From JAUVXJ01 sp034430275 (GTDB lineage Bacteria; Chloroflexota; Anaerolineae; UBA7937; B3-Chlor): 19,023 nucleotides of DNA. Numbering within the stretch: position 1 is the first letter of the stretch; every line of letters begins with the position of its first letter. Location: the NCBI GenBank assembly GCA_034430275.1, contig DAOUEW010000013.1, positions 1 through 19,023 of the forward strand, read 5' to 3'. This document shows, in pieces, positions 8,794 through 15,722 of the stretch. The notes below the pieces were generated by a model. It made no database searches, was not told the DNA's origin, and saw only the letters and a program-made list of their open reading frames with translations. A program made the translations under genes and the position numbers.

Positions 8794-10497
8794 GTGCGAC
8801 TATCCAGGATCTTCGGCAACACGCTTCGGGAGGCCCCCGCAGAGACGCAGATGACAAGCCACCGACTGCTCCTGCGCGCGGGCATGATCCGCCAGGTAGC
8901 GACCGGTATCTACGGCTACATGCCTCTCGGCTGGAGGGTGCTCCGCAAGATCGAAGCTATCCTGAGAGAGGAGATGGACGCCATCGGGGGCCAGGAGATG
9001 CGTATGCCCTCTGCCCAACCTGCCGAACTCTGGGAGGAGACAGGCCGCTATACAGAGGCTGGGGCGGTGCTGGCCCGCTTCCGCGACAGGACTGGTCGCG
9101 AGCTCGTCCTGGGGATCACCCACGAGGAGGTAGTCACCGACCTCGCGCGGCGAGAGATACACTCGTACCGCCAACTGCCCTTCATGGTCTATCAGATCCA
9201 GACCAAGTTCCGCGATGAACCACGCTCCAGAGGGGGACTGATCAGGGCTCGCGAGTTCACCATGAAAGACGCCTACAGCTTCCATGCCGACCAGGCTGAT
9301 CTGGACTCCTTCTACCCTCGCGTTTACCAGGCCTATCTCAACGTGTTCCAACGTTGTGGCGTAGATGTCGTCCCCGTCGAGGCGGACCCGGGCATGATGG
9401 GCGGGTCCGCCTCCCACGAGTTTATGGCCCTGAACCAGGCTGGTGAGGACATCTTGATTTCGTGTAGCGACTGTGGATATGCGGCCAACGCGGAGAGCGC
9501 TCGAGCCCAGAGGGACTTTGCCGCGGCCGAGGAACCTGAGCACCTCCAACAGGTCGCCACCCCAGGGATGACCACCATTGAGGACGTGGCCGCGTACGTC
9601 GGTGTCAAACCCGAGCAAACGCTCAAAGCTCTGTTCTACGCAGCCGGAGGCGAAGTCGTCTTCGTCGTCATCAGAGGAGACCTGGAGGTCAACGAGACGA
9701 AACTCGCCCGTTTGTTGGGGATCCCGGAGTTGAAGCTGGCCACCCAGGACGAGGTGGACGAGGCTGGCATAGTAGCGGGCTACGCATCGCCGGTAGGCTG
9801 CGAGGGGGCCTTCAGGACCGTGGCCGATGAATCCGTAGCATGGGGCAGCAACTTCGTCGCTGGCGCCAACAAGGAAGGTTATCACCTGCGCAATGTAAAC
9901 TACCCGCGCGATTTCCAGGTTGACCTATTGGGTGACGTCGCGGCCGTGCAGGAAGGCGATACCTGTGGTCGCTGCGGAGGCGTACTAAGAGCAGCGAAAG
10001 GAATAGAACTGGGTCACATCTTCAAGCTAGGCACCAGGTACAGTGAGCTTCTCAGTGCCCGTTTCCTGAACCCGGCGGGGGCGAGCCTACCCCTGGTCAT
10101 GGGCTGCTATGGTATCGGCACAGGGCGACTGATGGCCACGGCGGTCGAGCAATCACACGACGACCGCGGCATTGTCTGGCCGACCGCCATAGCTCCCTTC
10201 CAGATACACCTCATCGCTCTGGGGACCGAGAGGCAAGCCCTGGAAACGGCGGTATCGTTGTACGAGGATCTAACCGGGAGAGGTCATGAGATCCTCTACG
10301 ACGACAGAGATGAAAGCGCAGGAGTCAAGTTCAACGACGCCGATCTCATCGGCATTCCCCTTCGACTGACCGTCAGTCCTCGCAGCCTCGCTGCGGGAGG
10401 CGTTGAAGCCAAGCTCCGTTCTGCCAGCCAGAAGGAGATTCTTCCCCTGGAGAGCGTCGAGGGAGGAATCCAGGACCTGTTGGGACAAGCCGCGTAG
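8794..10497 (+). CDS. proS: Prolyl-tRNA synthetase
   Basis: A 567-residue bacterial-type class II aminoacyl-tRNA synthetase that charges tRNA-Pro. Motif 1 lies around 38-70 (GIYGYMPLGWRVLRKIE), motif 2 is FRDEPRSRGGLIRAREF (139-155) and motif 3 is GCYGIGTGRL (437-446). Between motifs 2 and 3 sits the roughly 180-residue insertion (YbaK-like) editing domain that hydrolyses mischarged Ala-tRNA-Pro; its conserved Lys278 is in QTLKAL. The usual Cys pairs flank it (CSDC 224-227 and CGRC 391-394). The anticodon-binding domain occupies the C-terminus from about 470. The GTG start gives the expected MRLSRIFGNTLREAP N-terminus. It seems to be its own transcription unit, divergent from the hydrolase operon and separated by about 340 nt from the nusA promoter. 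Confidence 0.97.
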   Translation: MRLSRIFGNTLREAPAETQMTSHRLLLRAGMIRQVATGIYGYMPLGWRVLRKIEAILREEMDAIGGQEMRMPSAQPAELWEETGRYTEAGAVLARFRDRTGRELVLGITHEEVVTDLARREIHSYRQLPFMVYQIQTKFRDEPRSRGGLIRAREFTMKDAYSFHADQADLDSFYPRVYQAYLNVFQRCGVDVVPVEADPGMMGGSASHEFMALNQAGEDILISCSDCGYAANAESARAQRDFAAAEEPEHLQQVATPGMTTIEDVAAYVGVKPEQTLKALFYAAGGEVVFVVIRGDLEVNETKLARLLGIPELKLATQDEVDEAGIVAGYASPVGCEGAFRTVADESVAWGSNFVAGANKEGYHLRNVNYPRDFQVDLLGDVAAVQEGDTCGRCGGVLRAAKGIELGHIFKLGTRYSELLSARFLNPAGASLPLVMGCYGIGTGRLMATAVEQSHDDRGIVWPTAIAPFQIHLIALGTERQALETAVSLYEDLTGRGHEILYDDRDESAGVKFNDADLIGIPLRLTVSPRSLAAGGVEAKLRSASQKEILPLESVEGGIQDLLGQAA

Positions 10498-10838
10498 CAG
10501 CTTCCGTGCAGGGATAGCGCAGCAGCCTGGCGCATACCGTTCACCTGGCCAATCTCACACCCAGCCAAGAGACCTACGACCGCTCTGCTCCAGGCTGCTC
10601 TTAGAGGTGCGGGACGATCGGCGTTGCGATCCATCCGCGATTGTACCGATCGAATCCCGTGACCGCCTGGCAGATAGCCTGCACGCAGTAGCGTACTCGC
10701 CAGGCCAGTGGCCGGCGCAGCTAGTCCTGCAGAGCCTCTGGCTCCCGTCGAAGCCCATCGTGAGCTCTCTCCAAGTAGAAGACGAGCGATTTCGGCGAAT
10801 GCTCTCCGATCGCAGTGCAAGATTCTTCCGGTAAGGTC
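10498..10838. other. Intergenic stretch between proS and the nusA promoter, no gene found
   Basis: About 340 nt with no convincing gene. An open frame on + (to 10834) continues from out-of-frame sequence inside proS, has no start signal here and no family resemblance. A hairpin GCCTGGC/GCCAGGC (10665-10671 and 10699-10705) has a 27-nt loop and no T-run, so no clear proS terminator is seen. A short D-arm-like stretch near 10508-10536 (see rejected items) lacks the rest of a tRNA. Confidence 0.6.
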
Positions 10839-10867
10839 TTGCGGAATCTCGGGAAATGTGCTATAAT
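10839..10867 (+). promoter_or_regulatory. Promoter of the nusA-infB operon
   Basis: A perfect -10 TATAAT (10862-10867) preceded by TGC forms an extended -10 (TGnTATAAT). A weak -35, TTGCGG (10839-10844), lies 17 nt upstream. Extended -10 promoters tolerate weak -35 boxes. The start would be near 10873-10875 in an AT-rich patch. This is the best promoter in the window on the + strand. Confidence 0.78.
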
Positions 10868-10892
10868 ATCAAATAAGTCGTCCTCCCCTCGA

Positions 10893-10920
10893 AAAAGTGG
10901 GCATGCCCCACTTTTCTTAT
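10893..10920 (+). terminator. Terminator-like hairpin in the nusA leader (attenuator candidate)
   Basis: AAAAGTGGG (10893-10901) and CCCACTTTT (10907-10915) form a 9-bp stem with a CATGC loop, followed by CTTAT, so the right arm and tail make a broken T-tract. It begins only about 20 nt after the expected transcription start and about 100 nt before nusA. This is a terminator shape placed inside a 5' leader, where it would attenuate the operon rather than end one. In Bacillus subtilis NusA is reported to autoregulate through a terminator in its operon leader; a similar role here is an inference. Confidence 0.6.
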
Positions 10921-11012
10921 TGTGGATGGCTGAGGAAGTGGGTCGTACGCTCAGCGGTGACGATTAGGCCAGTCTCAGTCCGGGGAGCCGTGGGCCAAAG
11001 GACCAATTGGAG

Positions 11013-12824
11013 ATGAAGACCGATTTCATCAGGGCAATCAATCAAGTCTGTGCAGAGCGCGGTCTCACCGTCGAGGTCGTCCTCGAGCTCGTCGAACAAG
11101 CCCTGGCGTCTGCGTACAAGCGTGATTTCAGCCCTGCTCTTTACGTGGAGGCCAAGATCGATCCTAACACCGGTGAACTCAGCATGTTCACCGGCAAGGA
11201 AGCGGTGGAAACGGTCGAGAGTCCCGAGAGCCAGATGGATATGGCAGAAGCCATGGCAATCAAGCCTGATGCGGAGGCCGGTGAGATCGTCTATGTGGAG
11301 GCCAATCCGCCGGACTTCGGGCGGATCGCTGCGCAGACCGCGAAGCAGGTGATCCTCCAGCGCATCAGAGAGGCCGAGCGTGACGCGCTCTACGATTCCT
11401 TCGTAGGGCGAGAGGGCGAGATAGTCGGCGGCACTGTACACAGCATGGACTCCCGGGGCATTACCATCAACCTGGGACGTATCGAGGCCCTGGTTCCTCG
11501 CAGCCAGCAGGTGCCCAACGAACGGTACTTCATCAGGCAGAAGCTCCGGGTGCTCATCCTGGAGGTGAACAGGACCAGCCGGGGGCCAGAGATCATCTCA
11601 TCACGTAGCCACCCGGACATGCTTCGTCGTCTGCTCGAAGTGGAAGTACCAGAGATCTACAACGGCTTGGTGGAGATCAAGGCCATCGCCCGCGAGGCAG
11701 GCTCTCGCGCCAAGGTTGCCGTGGCAGCCGTTCAGCAGGGAATAGACCCCGTCGGCGCCTGCGTTGGGATGAGGGGTGTCAGGATCCAAAGCATCGTCAG
11801 CGAGCTCAACGGCGAGAAGATAGACGTGATCGGCTGGAGCCGCGACCCCAAGGAGTTCATCAGCAAGTCCCTCAGTCCAGCTCGGCCTCTGGGGGTGGAA
11901 CTGGCTGAGGACGATGAGGTGGGCAATACCGCCACGGTCATCGTTCCGGACAAGGAGCTATCCCTGGCCATCGGCAGGGAAGGCCAGAATGCGCGGCTGG
12001 CGGCCAAACTCACGGGCTGGCGGATTGACATCATCGGTGCCACAGAGGCAGCGGAAAGAGCGGTGCGAAGAGCTGAAGCGGAGGCGATTCGCGCGGCCGC
12101 GAGGGCAGAGATCTCCGAGGACATGCCCCTTGAGCGACTGGGGATCTCCACGCGGGTCGTCAATATCCTTGCAGGCGTGGGGATAACCAACCTCGTCGAA
12201 CTGCTGGACAAGATGGATGAGGGCGCCAATGCCCTCAGCGACGTCCGAGGACTGGGACCCAAGTCAGTTCAGGAGATAGAGGAAATCATCCAGCAGCGCG
12301 AAGTGCGCTCCATCCTCGGCCGGGAACTGAAGAGCGTCGAGGAGCCTCCGGAACCCAAAGAGGCAGAAGAGATACCAACCTCGATCGAGGAAGAAGCCGC
12401 TCCGGAGGAAACGGAACAGGAACCTGCCGTCTCGGAGTCCAGCGAAGAGGTATCGTCGGCGATGGAGGTAGCGGAGGAGACCGCCCCGTCCCCTCTCGTG
12501 GAGGAAGCAGTCCAGGAAGAGGAATCGGTTGAGTCTCTGGTGGAGAGCGCCGAGGAAGAGGCTCAAGCGCCACCCTCAGCGCCTCGCGTGGTTCCGCCAC
12601 CCAGCGAGGAGTTACTGCTCGGAGATAAGGAGCCGGGACGTAAGAAGAGGAAGACCAAGAGACTGGTCTACGATGAGACTCTGGGGGAGGTCGTTGCGCG
12701 CAAGGTGAGGAAGCCTGGGCGTCGCCAGGAAGACTGGGAAGCGACCGTGGAGGACTGGAAATCCCAGCCTGAAGAGATCGGGGTCATCGAAGACCTGGAA
12801 CAGGAAGATGAGTCGGAAGAGTAG
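11013..12824 (+). CDS. nusA: Transcription termination/antitermination factor NusA
   Basis: A 603-residue NusA that binds RNA polymerase and nascent RNA and modulates pausing, termination and antitermination. It has the polymerase-binding N-terminal domain (1-125), the S1 domain (about 133-200), KH1 with GMRG (252-255), KH2 with GREG (321-324), and a helix-hairpin-helix module (about 370-430, VRGLGPKSVQEIEEI). Beyond that is an unusual tail: acidic and Glu-rich (441-527), a basic block (about 541-575, KKRKTKR and RKPGRR), and an acidic end. ATG 11013 lies 10 nt after AAAGGA; a TTG at 11007, in frame, would add two residues. It is the first gene of the operon and overlaps rnpM by 17 nt. Confidence 0.97.
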   Translation: MKTDFIRAINQVCAERGLTVEVVLELVEQALASAYKRDFSPALYVEAKIDPNTGELSMFTGKEAVETVESPESQMDMAEAMAIKPDAEAGEIVYVEANPPDFGRIAAQTAKQVILQRIREAERDALYDSFVGREGEIVGGTVHSMDSRGITINLGRIEALVPRSQQVPNERYFIRQKLRVLILEVNRTSRGPEIISSRSHPDMLRRLLEVEVPEIYNGLVEIKAIAREAGSRAKVAVAAVQQGIDPVGACVGMRGVRIQSIVSELNGEKIDVIGWSRDPKEFISKSLSPARPLGVELAEDDEVGNTATVIVPDKELSLAIGREGQNARLAAKLTGWRIDIIGATEAAERAVRRAEAEAIRAAARAEISEDMPLERLGISTRVVNILAGVGITNLVELLDKMDEGANALSDVRGLGPKSVQEIEEIIQQREVRSILGRELKSVEEPPEPKEAEEIPTSIEEEAAPEETEQEPAVSESSEEVSSAMEVAEETAPSPLVEEAVQEEESVESLVESAEEEAQAPPSAPRVVPPPSEELLLGDKEPGRKKRKTKRLVYDETLGEVVARKVRKPGRRQEDWEATVEDWKSQPEEIGVIEDLEQEDESEE

Positions 12825-13137
12825 CCAAGGTCCTCGCAGGCGCGTTCCGCAACGCACTTGTGTTGCTTGCCGACGGGTTCATTCCGCCAGGGAACTGATG
12901 AGAATCGTGCGCCTGCCCACGGGAGGCGTGGAGCTGGATGAGACGCATAAGAAACCCGGACGAGGGGCCTATCTATGTGAGAGCAGAGCATGTTGGGAGA
13001 CAGCCTTGGCCAAGAAGCTCCTTGAACACGCGCTGAAGACCGAGATAGCAAAAGAGGAGAAAGAGGCTTTGTGGCAGCGATGCCGCACGCTGCCGACTGA
13101 ATCGACCGAACAGAGCGCTGCTCTGGCTCGTGGATAG
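12808..13137 (+). CDS. rnpM: YlxR-family RNA-binding protein RnpM
   Basis: A 109-residue YlxR protein, recently described as an RNase P modulator that binds the P RNA. The family signature is visible: RTCVACRR (17-24) near the N-terminus, then KKPGRGAYLC with a downstream Cys (ESRAC) and ALAKKLLEHALK. The basic N-terminus (SRKSSQGPRRR) fits RNA binding. The ATG lies inside the end of nusA (17-nt overlap, different frame) with AGGAAG just upstream, which implies coupled translation. It sits in its standard place between nusA and infB. The C-terminal 20 or so residues are not conserved. Confidence 0.9.
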   Translation: MSRKSSQGPRRRVPQRTCVACRRVHSARELMRIVRLPTGGVELDETHKKPGRGAYLCESRACWETALAKKLLEHALKTEIAKEEKEALWQRCRTLPTESTEQSAALARG

Positions 13138-13280
13138 TCACGTGCGGCGTCGATCGTGTGGGGATTTGCTCTACTGGCGGGCAATGCAGCCGCTTCGGAA
13201 TGCGATTGAGTGCATGGAGAGAGGAGTCGTGAAAGACTGGGAAGTACCTTGTGGATCAAATCAGGGAGCGATGAAGGTGA

Positions 13281-13310
13281 GTCCTTAGATTCGAGTAGCG
13301 AACTCAGGAC
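13281..13310 (+). other. Imperfect hairpin inside the rnpM-infB gap
   Basis: GTCCT/AGGAC form the base, AG/CT and TTCG/CGAA continue the stem, with one mismatch and one bulged A, closing on the loop AGTAG: about 11 bp in 30 nt. There is no following T-run, so a terminator is unlikely. Confidence 0.45.
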
Positions 13311-13432
13311 CTCCCCCGCAAGACGCCTCGTCTCTTCCCTCGTTGGTTCATGGTACGGACCCTCCGTTGGCCCAAGACCTGTAGCGCGCATATTTCGTTC
13401 CCAGTGTCGCTAGACTAATCGTCGCTTCGCAG

Positions 13433-13480
13433 GACAGCCGGTACCTGCTGCGAGAAGGTGGCGGTCGCAGCACGGCTGTC
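13433..13480 (+). promoter_or_regulatory. Long two-part hairpin directly before the infB ribosome-binding site
   Basis: GACAGCCG (13433-13440) pairs with CGGCTGTC (13473-13480). TGCTGCGA (13446-13453) pairs with TCGCAGCA (13465-13472). The two 8-bp stems are perfect and contiguous on the 3' side, with a GTACC bulge on the 5' side and an 11-nt loop (GAAGGTGGCGG). The infB ribosome-binding site starts three nt after the stem. Its position suggests control of IF-2 translation or a processing site; this is inferred from structure only. Confidence 0.6.
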
Positions 13481-13482
13481 AG

Positions 13483-13489
13483 AAGGGAG
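13483..13489 (+). promoter_or_regulatory. Ribosome-binding site that fixes the infB start
   Basis: AAGGGAG with a 7-nt spacer to ATG at 13497. The upstream in-frame GTG at 13458 falls in the loop of the preceding hairpin and would add 13 residues unlike the family. Confidence 0.75.
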
Positions 13490-13496
13490 ATGGAAC

Positions 13497-15299
13497 ATGG
13501 TGCAGGAGAACAAAGTAGTCAGCATACCAGACAAGCTGTCCGTGAGGGAGTTGGCGGATCTACTCGACGTCAGCCCCATCGAGGTCATGAAGCTCCTGAT
13601 CAGCAGCGGCATCATGGCCAACATCAACGAAACGGTTGACTACGATACCGCTGCCATCGTCGCCACTGATCTCGGCTTCGAGATACAGCAGGAACTCCCG
13701 ACGGAAGCGGAAGAGGCACCCGCAGCTCCAGCAACGCCAGCCGTCGCCGAGGAGGTGCCGCTGAGGGAGATTTACGCTCAGGAGGCGCCCGAGGATCTGC
13801 AGCCGAGACCACCTGTGGTCACGGTCATGGGACACGTCAACCACGGGAAGACCTCGCTACTGGACTACATCAGGCACACCAATGTCGTCGCGGGCGAAGC
13901 GGGCGGCATCACGCAGCATACTGGCGCCTACCAGATCGAGCACGCCGGCAAGAAGATCACTTTCATCGACACCCCCGGCCACGAGGCGTTCACCGCCATG
14001 CGTGCGCGTGGCGCGCAGGTGACCGACATCGCCGTCCTCGTCGTGGCCGCCGATGATGGTGTAATGCCCCAGACCAGAGAAGCCATCGACCACTCGCGTG
14101 CGGCAAACGTGCCCATAGTAGTAGCTATCAACAAGATCGACATGGAGAGTGCCGACCCCGAACGGGTCAGGAAACAGCTCGCAGATCTAGGCTTGACTGT
14201 CGAGGACTGGGGGGGACACACCATAGCGGTGCCCGTGTCCGCCAAGGATGGCACGGGTGTCGATACACTTCTTGAGATGATCCTCTTGGTGGCCGAGATG
14301 TCCAGCATCATCGCCAATCCTGATCGCCCCGCCGTCGGGACGGTTATCGAAGGCAAGCTGGACAGGAGTAGAGGGCCATCAGCAACTCTACTGGTGCAGA
14401 ACGGCACACTTCGCGTCGGCGACTACGTGCTCACAGGAGACATCTATGGCCGTATCCGCGCCATGTTCGACGATTCCGGGGAGACGGTGAAAGAAGCCCC
14501 ACCGTCCTTCCCTGTGGTGGTTCTGGGCCTATCGGATGTGCCTGAGGCGGGTGACGTGTTCACGGTCGTACGCAACGACAAGACCGCGCGGGCCCTCGCT
14601 GCTGAAAAGGCAGAAGAGAGGGAAGCCGAAGAACACGCCCCTGTCAGAGCCTTGAGCTTGGAGGACATCTACGCCCAGATACAGGCAGGCGCGGTCAAGG
14701 AACTCAACGTCATACTGAAGGCCGACGTCCAAGGCGCTCTGGAGCCAGTCATCAACTCGCTCGAAGACTTGGGGGATGAGGATCTGAAAGTCAGGATCAT
14801 TCACGAGGGTATAGGCAACATCACCGAATCAGACGTCAGCCTGGCCATAGCGTCTCAGGCCATTGTGATCGGATTCAACGTCCAGGCTGAGCCCGCAGCT
14901 CGCAACATGGCGGAGACCGAGGGCGTTGAGATCCGCAGATACCAGATCATCTACAAGCTGATTGAGGACATCGATAAGGCCCTGAAGGGGCTCCTCGAAC
15001 CCGTATACGAAGACGTAGTCCTCGGACACGCAGAGGTCAGAGCCACGTTCCGGATATCCAAGCTGGGCCGAGTGGCAGGTGTCTACGTCGATGACGGAAG
15101 CGTGCTGAGAGGCGCCCGCGTGAAGGTTCTCAGGAACGGCGAACAAGTGCACGAGGGTGGCATCGTGTCGCTGAAGCGCTTCACCGAGGACGTCGACGAG
15201 GTGACAGCGGGGATGGAGTGCGGAGTCGGAGTAGAGAACTTCACCACCTTCGAAGAAGGAGACGTACTCGAGATATACAGGAGAGAGCGAGTGGCTTGA
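13497..15299 (+). CDS. infB: Translation initiation factor IF-2
   Basis: A 600-residue IF-2, the GTPase that brings fMet-tRNA to the 30S subunit and promotes subunit joining. It has one compact IF2_N domain (about 12-63, KLSVRELADLLDVSP), a short acidic/Ala-Pro linker, and then the G domain: G1 GHVNHGKT (112-119), G2 GGITQHTGA, G3 DTPGHEAF, G4 NKID and G5 SAKDG. Domains II and III follow, and the C-terminal fMet-tRNA-binding domain ends near residue 590. The short N-terminal region is typical of several phyla including Chloroflexota, in contrast to the roughly 890-residue E. coli form. In G1, Asn115 replaces the common Asp (GHVDHGKT). It is followed by rbfA after 57 nt. Confidence 0.97.
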   Translation: MVQENKVVSIPDKLSVRELADLLDVSPIEVMKLLISSGIMANINETVDYDTAAIVATDLGFEIQQELPTEAEEAPAAPATPAVAEEVPLREIYAQEAPEDLQPRPPVVTVMGHVNHGKTSLLDYIRHTNVVAGEAGGITQHTGAYQIEHAGKKITFIDTPGHEAFTAMRARGAQVTDIAVLVVAADDGVMPQTREAIDHSRAANVPIVVAINKIDMESADPERVRKQLADLGLTVEDWGGHTIAVPVSAKDGTGVDTLLEMILLVAEMSSIIANPDRPAVGTVIEGKLDRSRGPSATLLVQNGTLRVGDYVLTGDIYGRIRAMFDDSGETVKEAPPSFPVVVLGLSDVPEAGDVFTVVRNDKTARALAAEKAEEREAEEHAPVRALSLEDIYAQIQAGAVKELNVILKADVQGALEPVINSLEDLGDEDLKVRIIHEGIGNITESDVSLAIASQAIVIGFNVQAEPAARNMAETEGVEIRRYQIIYKLIEDIDKALKGLLEPVYEDVVLGHAEVRATFRISKLGRVAGVYVDDGSVLRGARVKVLRNGEQVHEGGIVSLKRFTEDVDEVTAGMECGVGVENFTTFEEGDVLEIYRRERVA

Positions 15300-15356
15300 T
15301 CATGCCAGGCCGTTCAGTCCGCCACGACTGCTCTCCTCCTGGTAGGCTGCTGCGAG

Positions 15357-15722
15357 ATGCCAACGCGTAGACAACGAAGAGTAAACGCCTTGCTCAGAGA
15401 GGCGCTCAGTGAACTGCTACAGAGGGAAGTCGCAGACCCAAGGCTCGACTTCGTGACCGTCACCGATGTGGACACCACCAGTGACCTCCGCCATGCGCAC
15501 GTCTATGTCACGTTCCTCAGCACCCCCGAGGACCAACAGGAAGGGCTGAAAGCTCTCACCAAGGCATGTGGCTACCTGCGTCGTCAGCTTGGCGAGAGGG
15601 TCTACCTGCGCTATGTGCCCGAGCTGACGTTCCATCTGGACTCGTCGATCGAGACTGGCCTGAGGATAGACCAGATCCTGGATAGTCTGGAGTACCCTAG
15701 CGAGCAGAGTGAAGAGGAATGA
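15357..15722 (+). CDS. rbfA: 30S ribosome-binding factor RbfA
   Basis: A 121-residue, single KH-like domain protein that binds the immature 30S subunit and is needed for late 16S rRNA maturation. Family features are the basic N-terminus (MPTRRQRRVNALLREALSELL), DPRLDFVTVTDVDTTSDLRHAHVYV, and LRYVPELTFHLDSSIETGLRI. The length is normal. The ribosome-binding site is weak (GGTAGG about 10 nt before the ATG). It lies in its classical position after infB, and its stop overlaps the next start as ATGA. Confidence 0.95.
   Translation: MPTRRQRRVNALLREALSELLQREVADPRLDFVTVTDVDTTSDLRHAHVYVTFLSTPEDQQEGLKALTKACGYLRRQLGERVYLRYVPELTFHLDSSIETGLRIDQILDSLEYPSEQSEEE

Larger units (their letters stand above)
13138..13496 (+). 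other. 359-nt non-coding gap between rnpM and infB
   Basis: This gap is unusually long for an operon whose other junctions overlap or are under 60 nt. In many relatives the L7Ae-like ylxQ gene sits here, but I find no such reading frame in any phase. A 67-codon frame at 13210-13413 has no family features and no ribosome-binding site. The segment contains two clear hairpins (13281-13310 and 13433-13480), so it is more likely an untranslated, structured RNA leader for infB or decayed sequence. Confidence 0.6.

Noticed and set aside
8800..9885. 361-codon open frame on the minus strand inside proS
   Set aside because: It is fully antisense to a certain proS gene, has no recognisable motifs, and is explained by GC-rich codon bias leaving the opposite strand open.
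10508..10575. tRNA-like D-arm (ATAGCGCAGC...GGCGCA) after proS
   Set aside because: No pairing acceptor stem, anticodon arm or T-arm can be built around it; the T-loop-like GATCGAATC near 10650 is too far away and unpaired. Probably coincidence, at most a decayed fragment.
10403..10834. 143-codon plus-strand frame at the end of proS and the following gap
   Set aside because: It begins inside proS in another frame and shows no domain, no start signal in the gap, and low-complexity Arg/Ser-rich sequence.
10926..10967. 13-codon leader peptide frame (MAEEVGRTLSGDD) before nusA
   Set aside because: It has no Shine-Dalgarno site and no run of regulatory codons, so it cannot be supported as an attenuator peptide.
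13210..13413. 67-codon frame in the rnpM-infB gap
   Set aside because: No ribosome-binding site, no resemblance to YlxQ/L7Ae proteins, and it crosses a clear RNA hairpin; treated as chance.
13205..13470. T-box riboswitch before infB (AGAGAG and GTGAAA stretch, AAGGTGG later)
   Set aside because: The essential TGGNACCGCG antiterminator sequence is absent, and infB is not a typical T-box target. The resemblance is limited to short purine-rich motifs.
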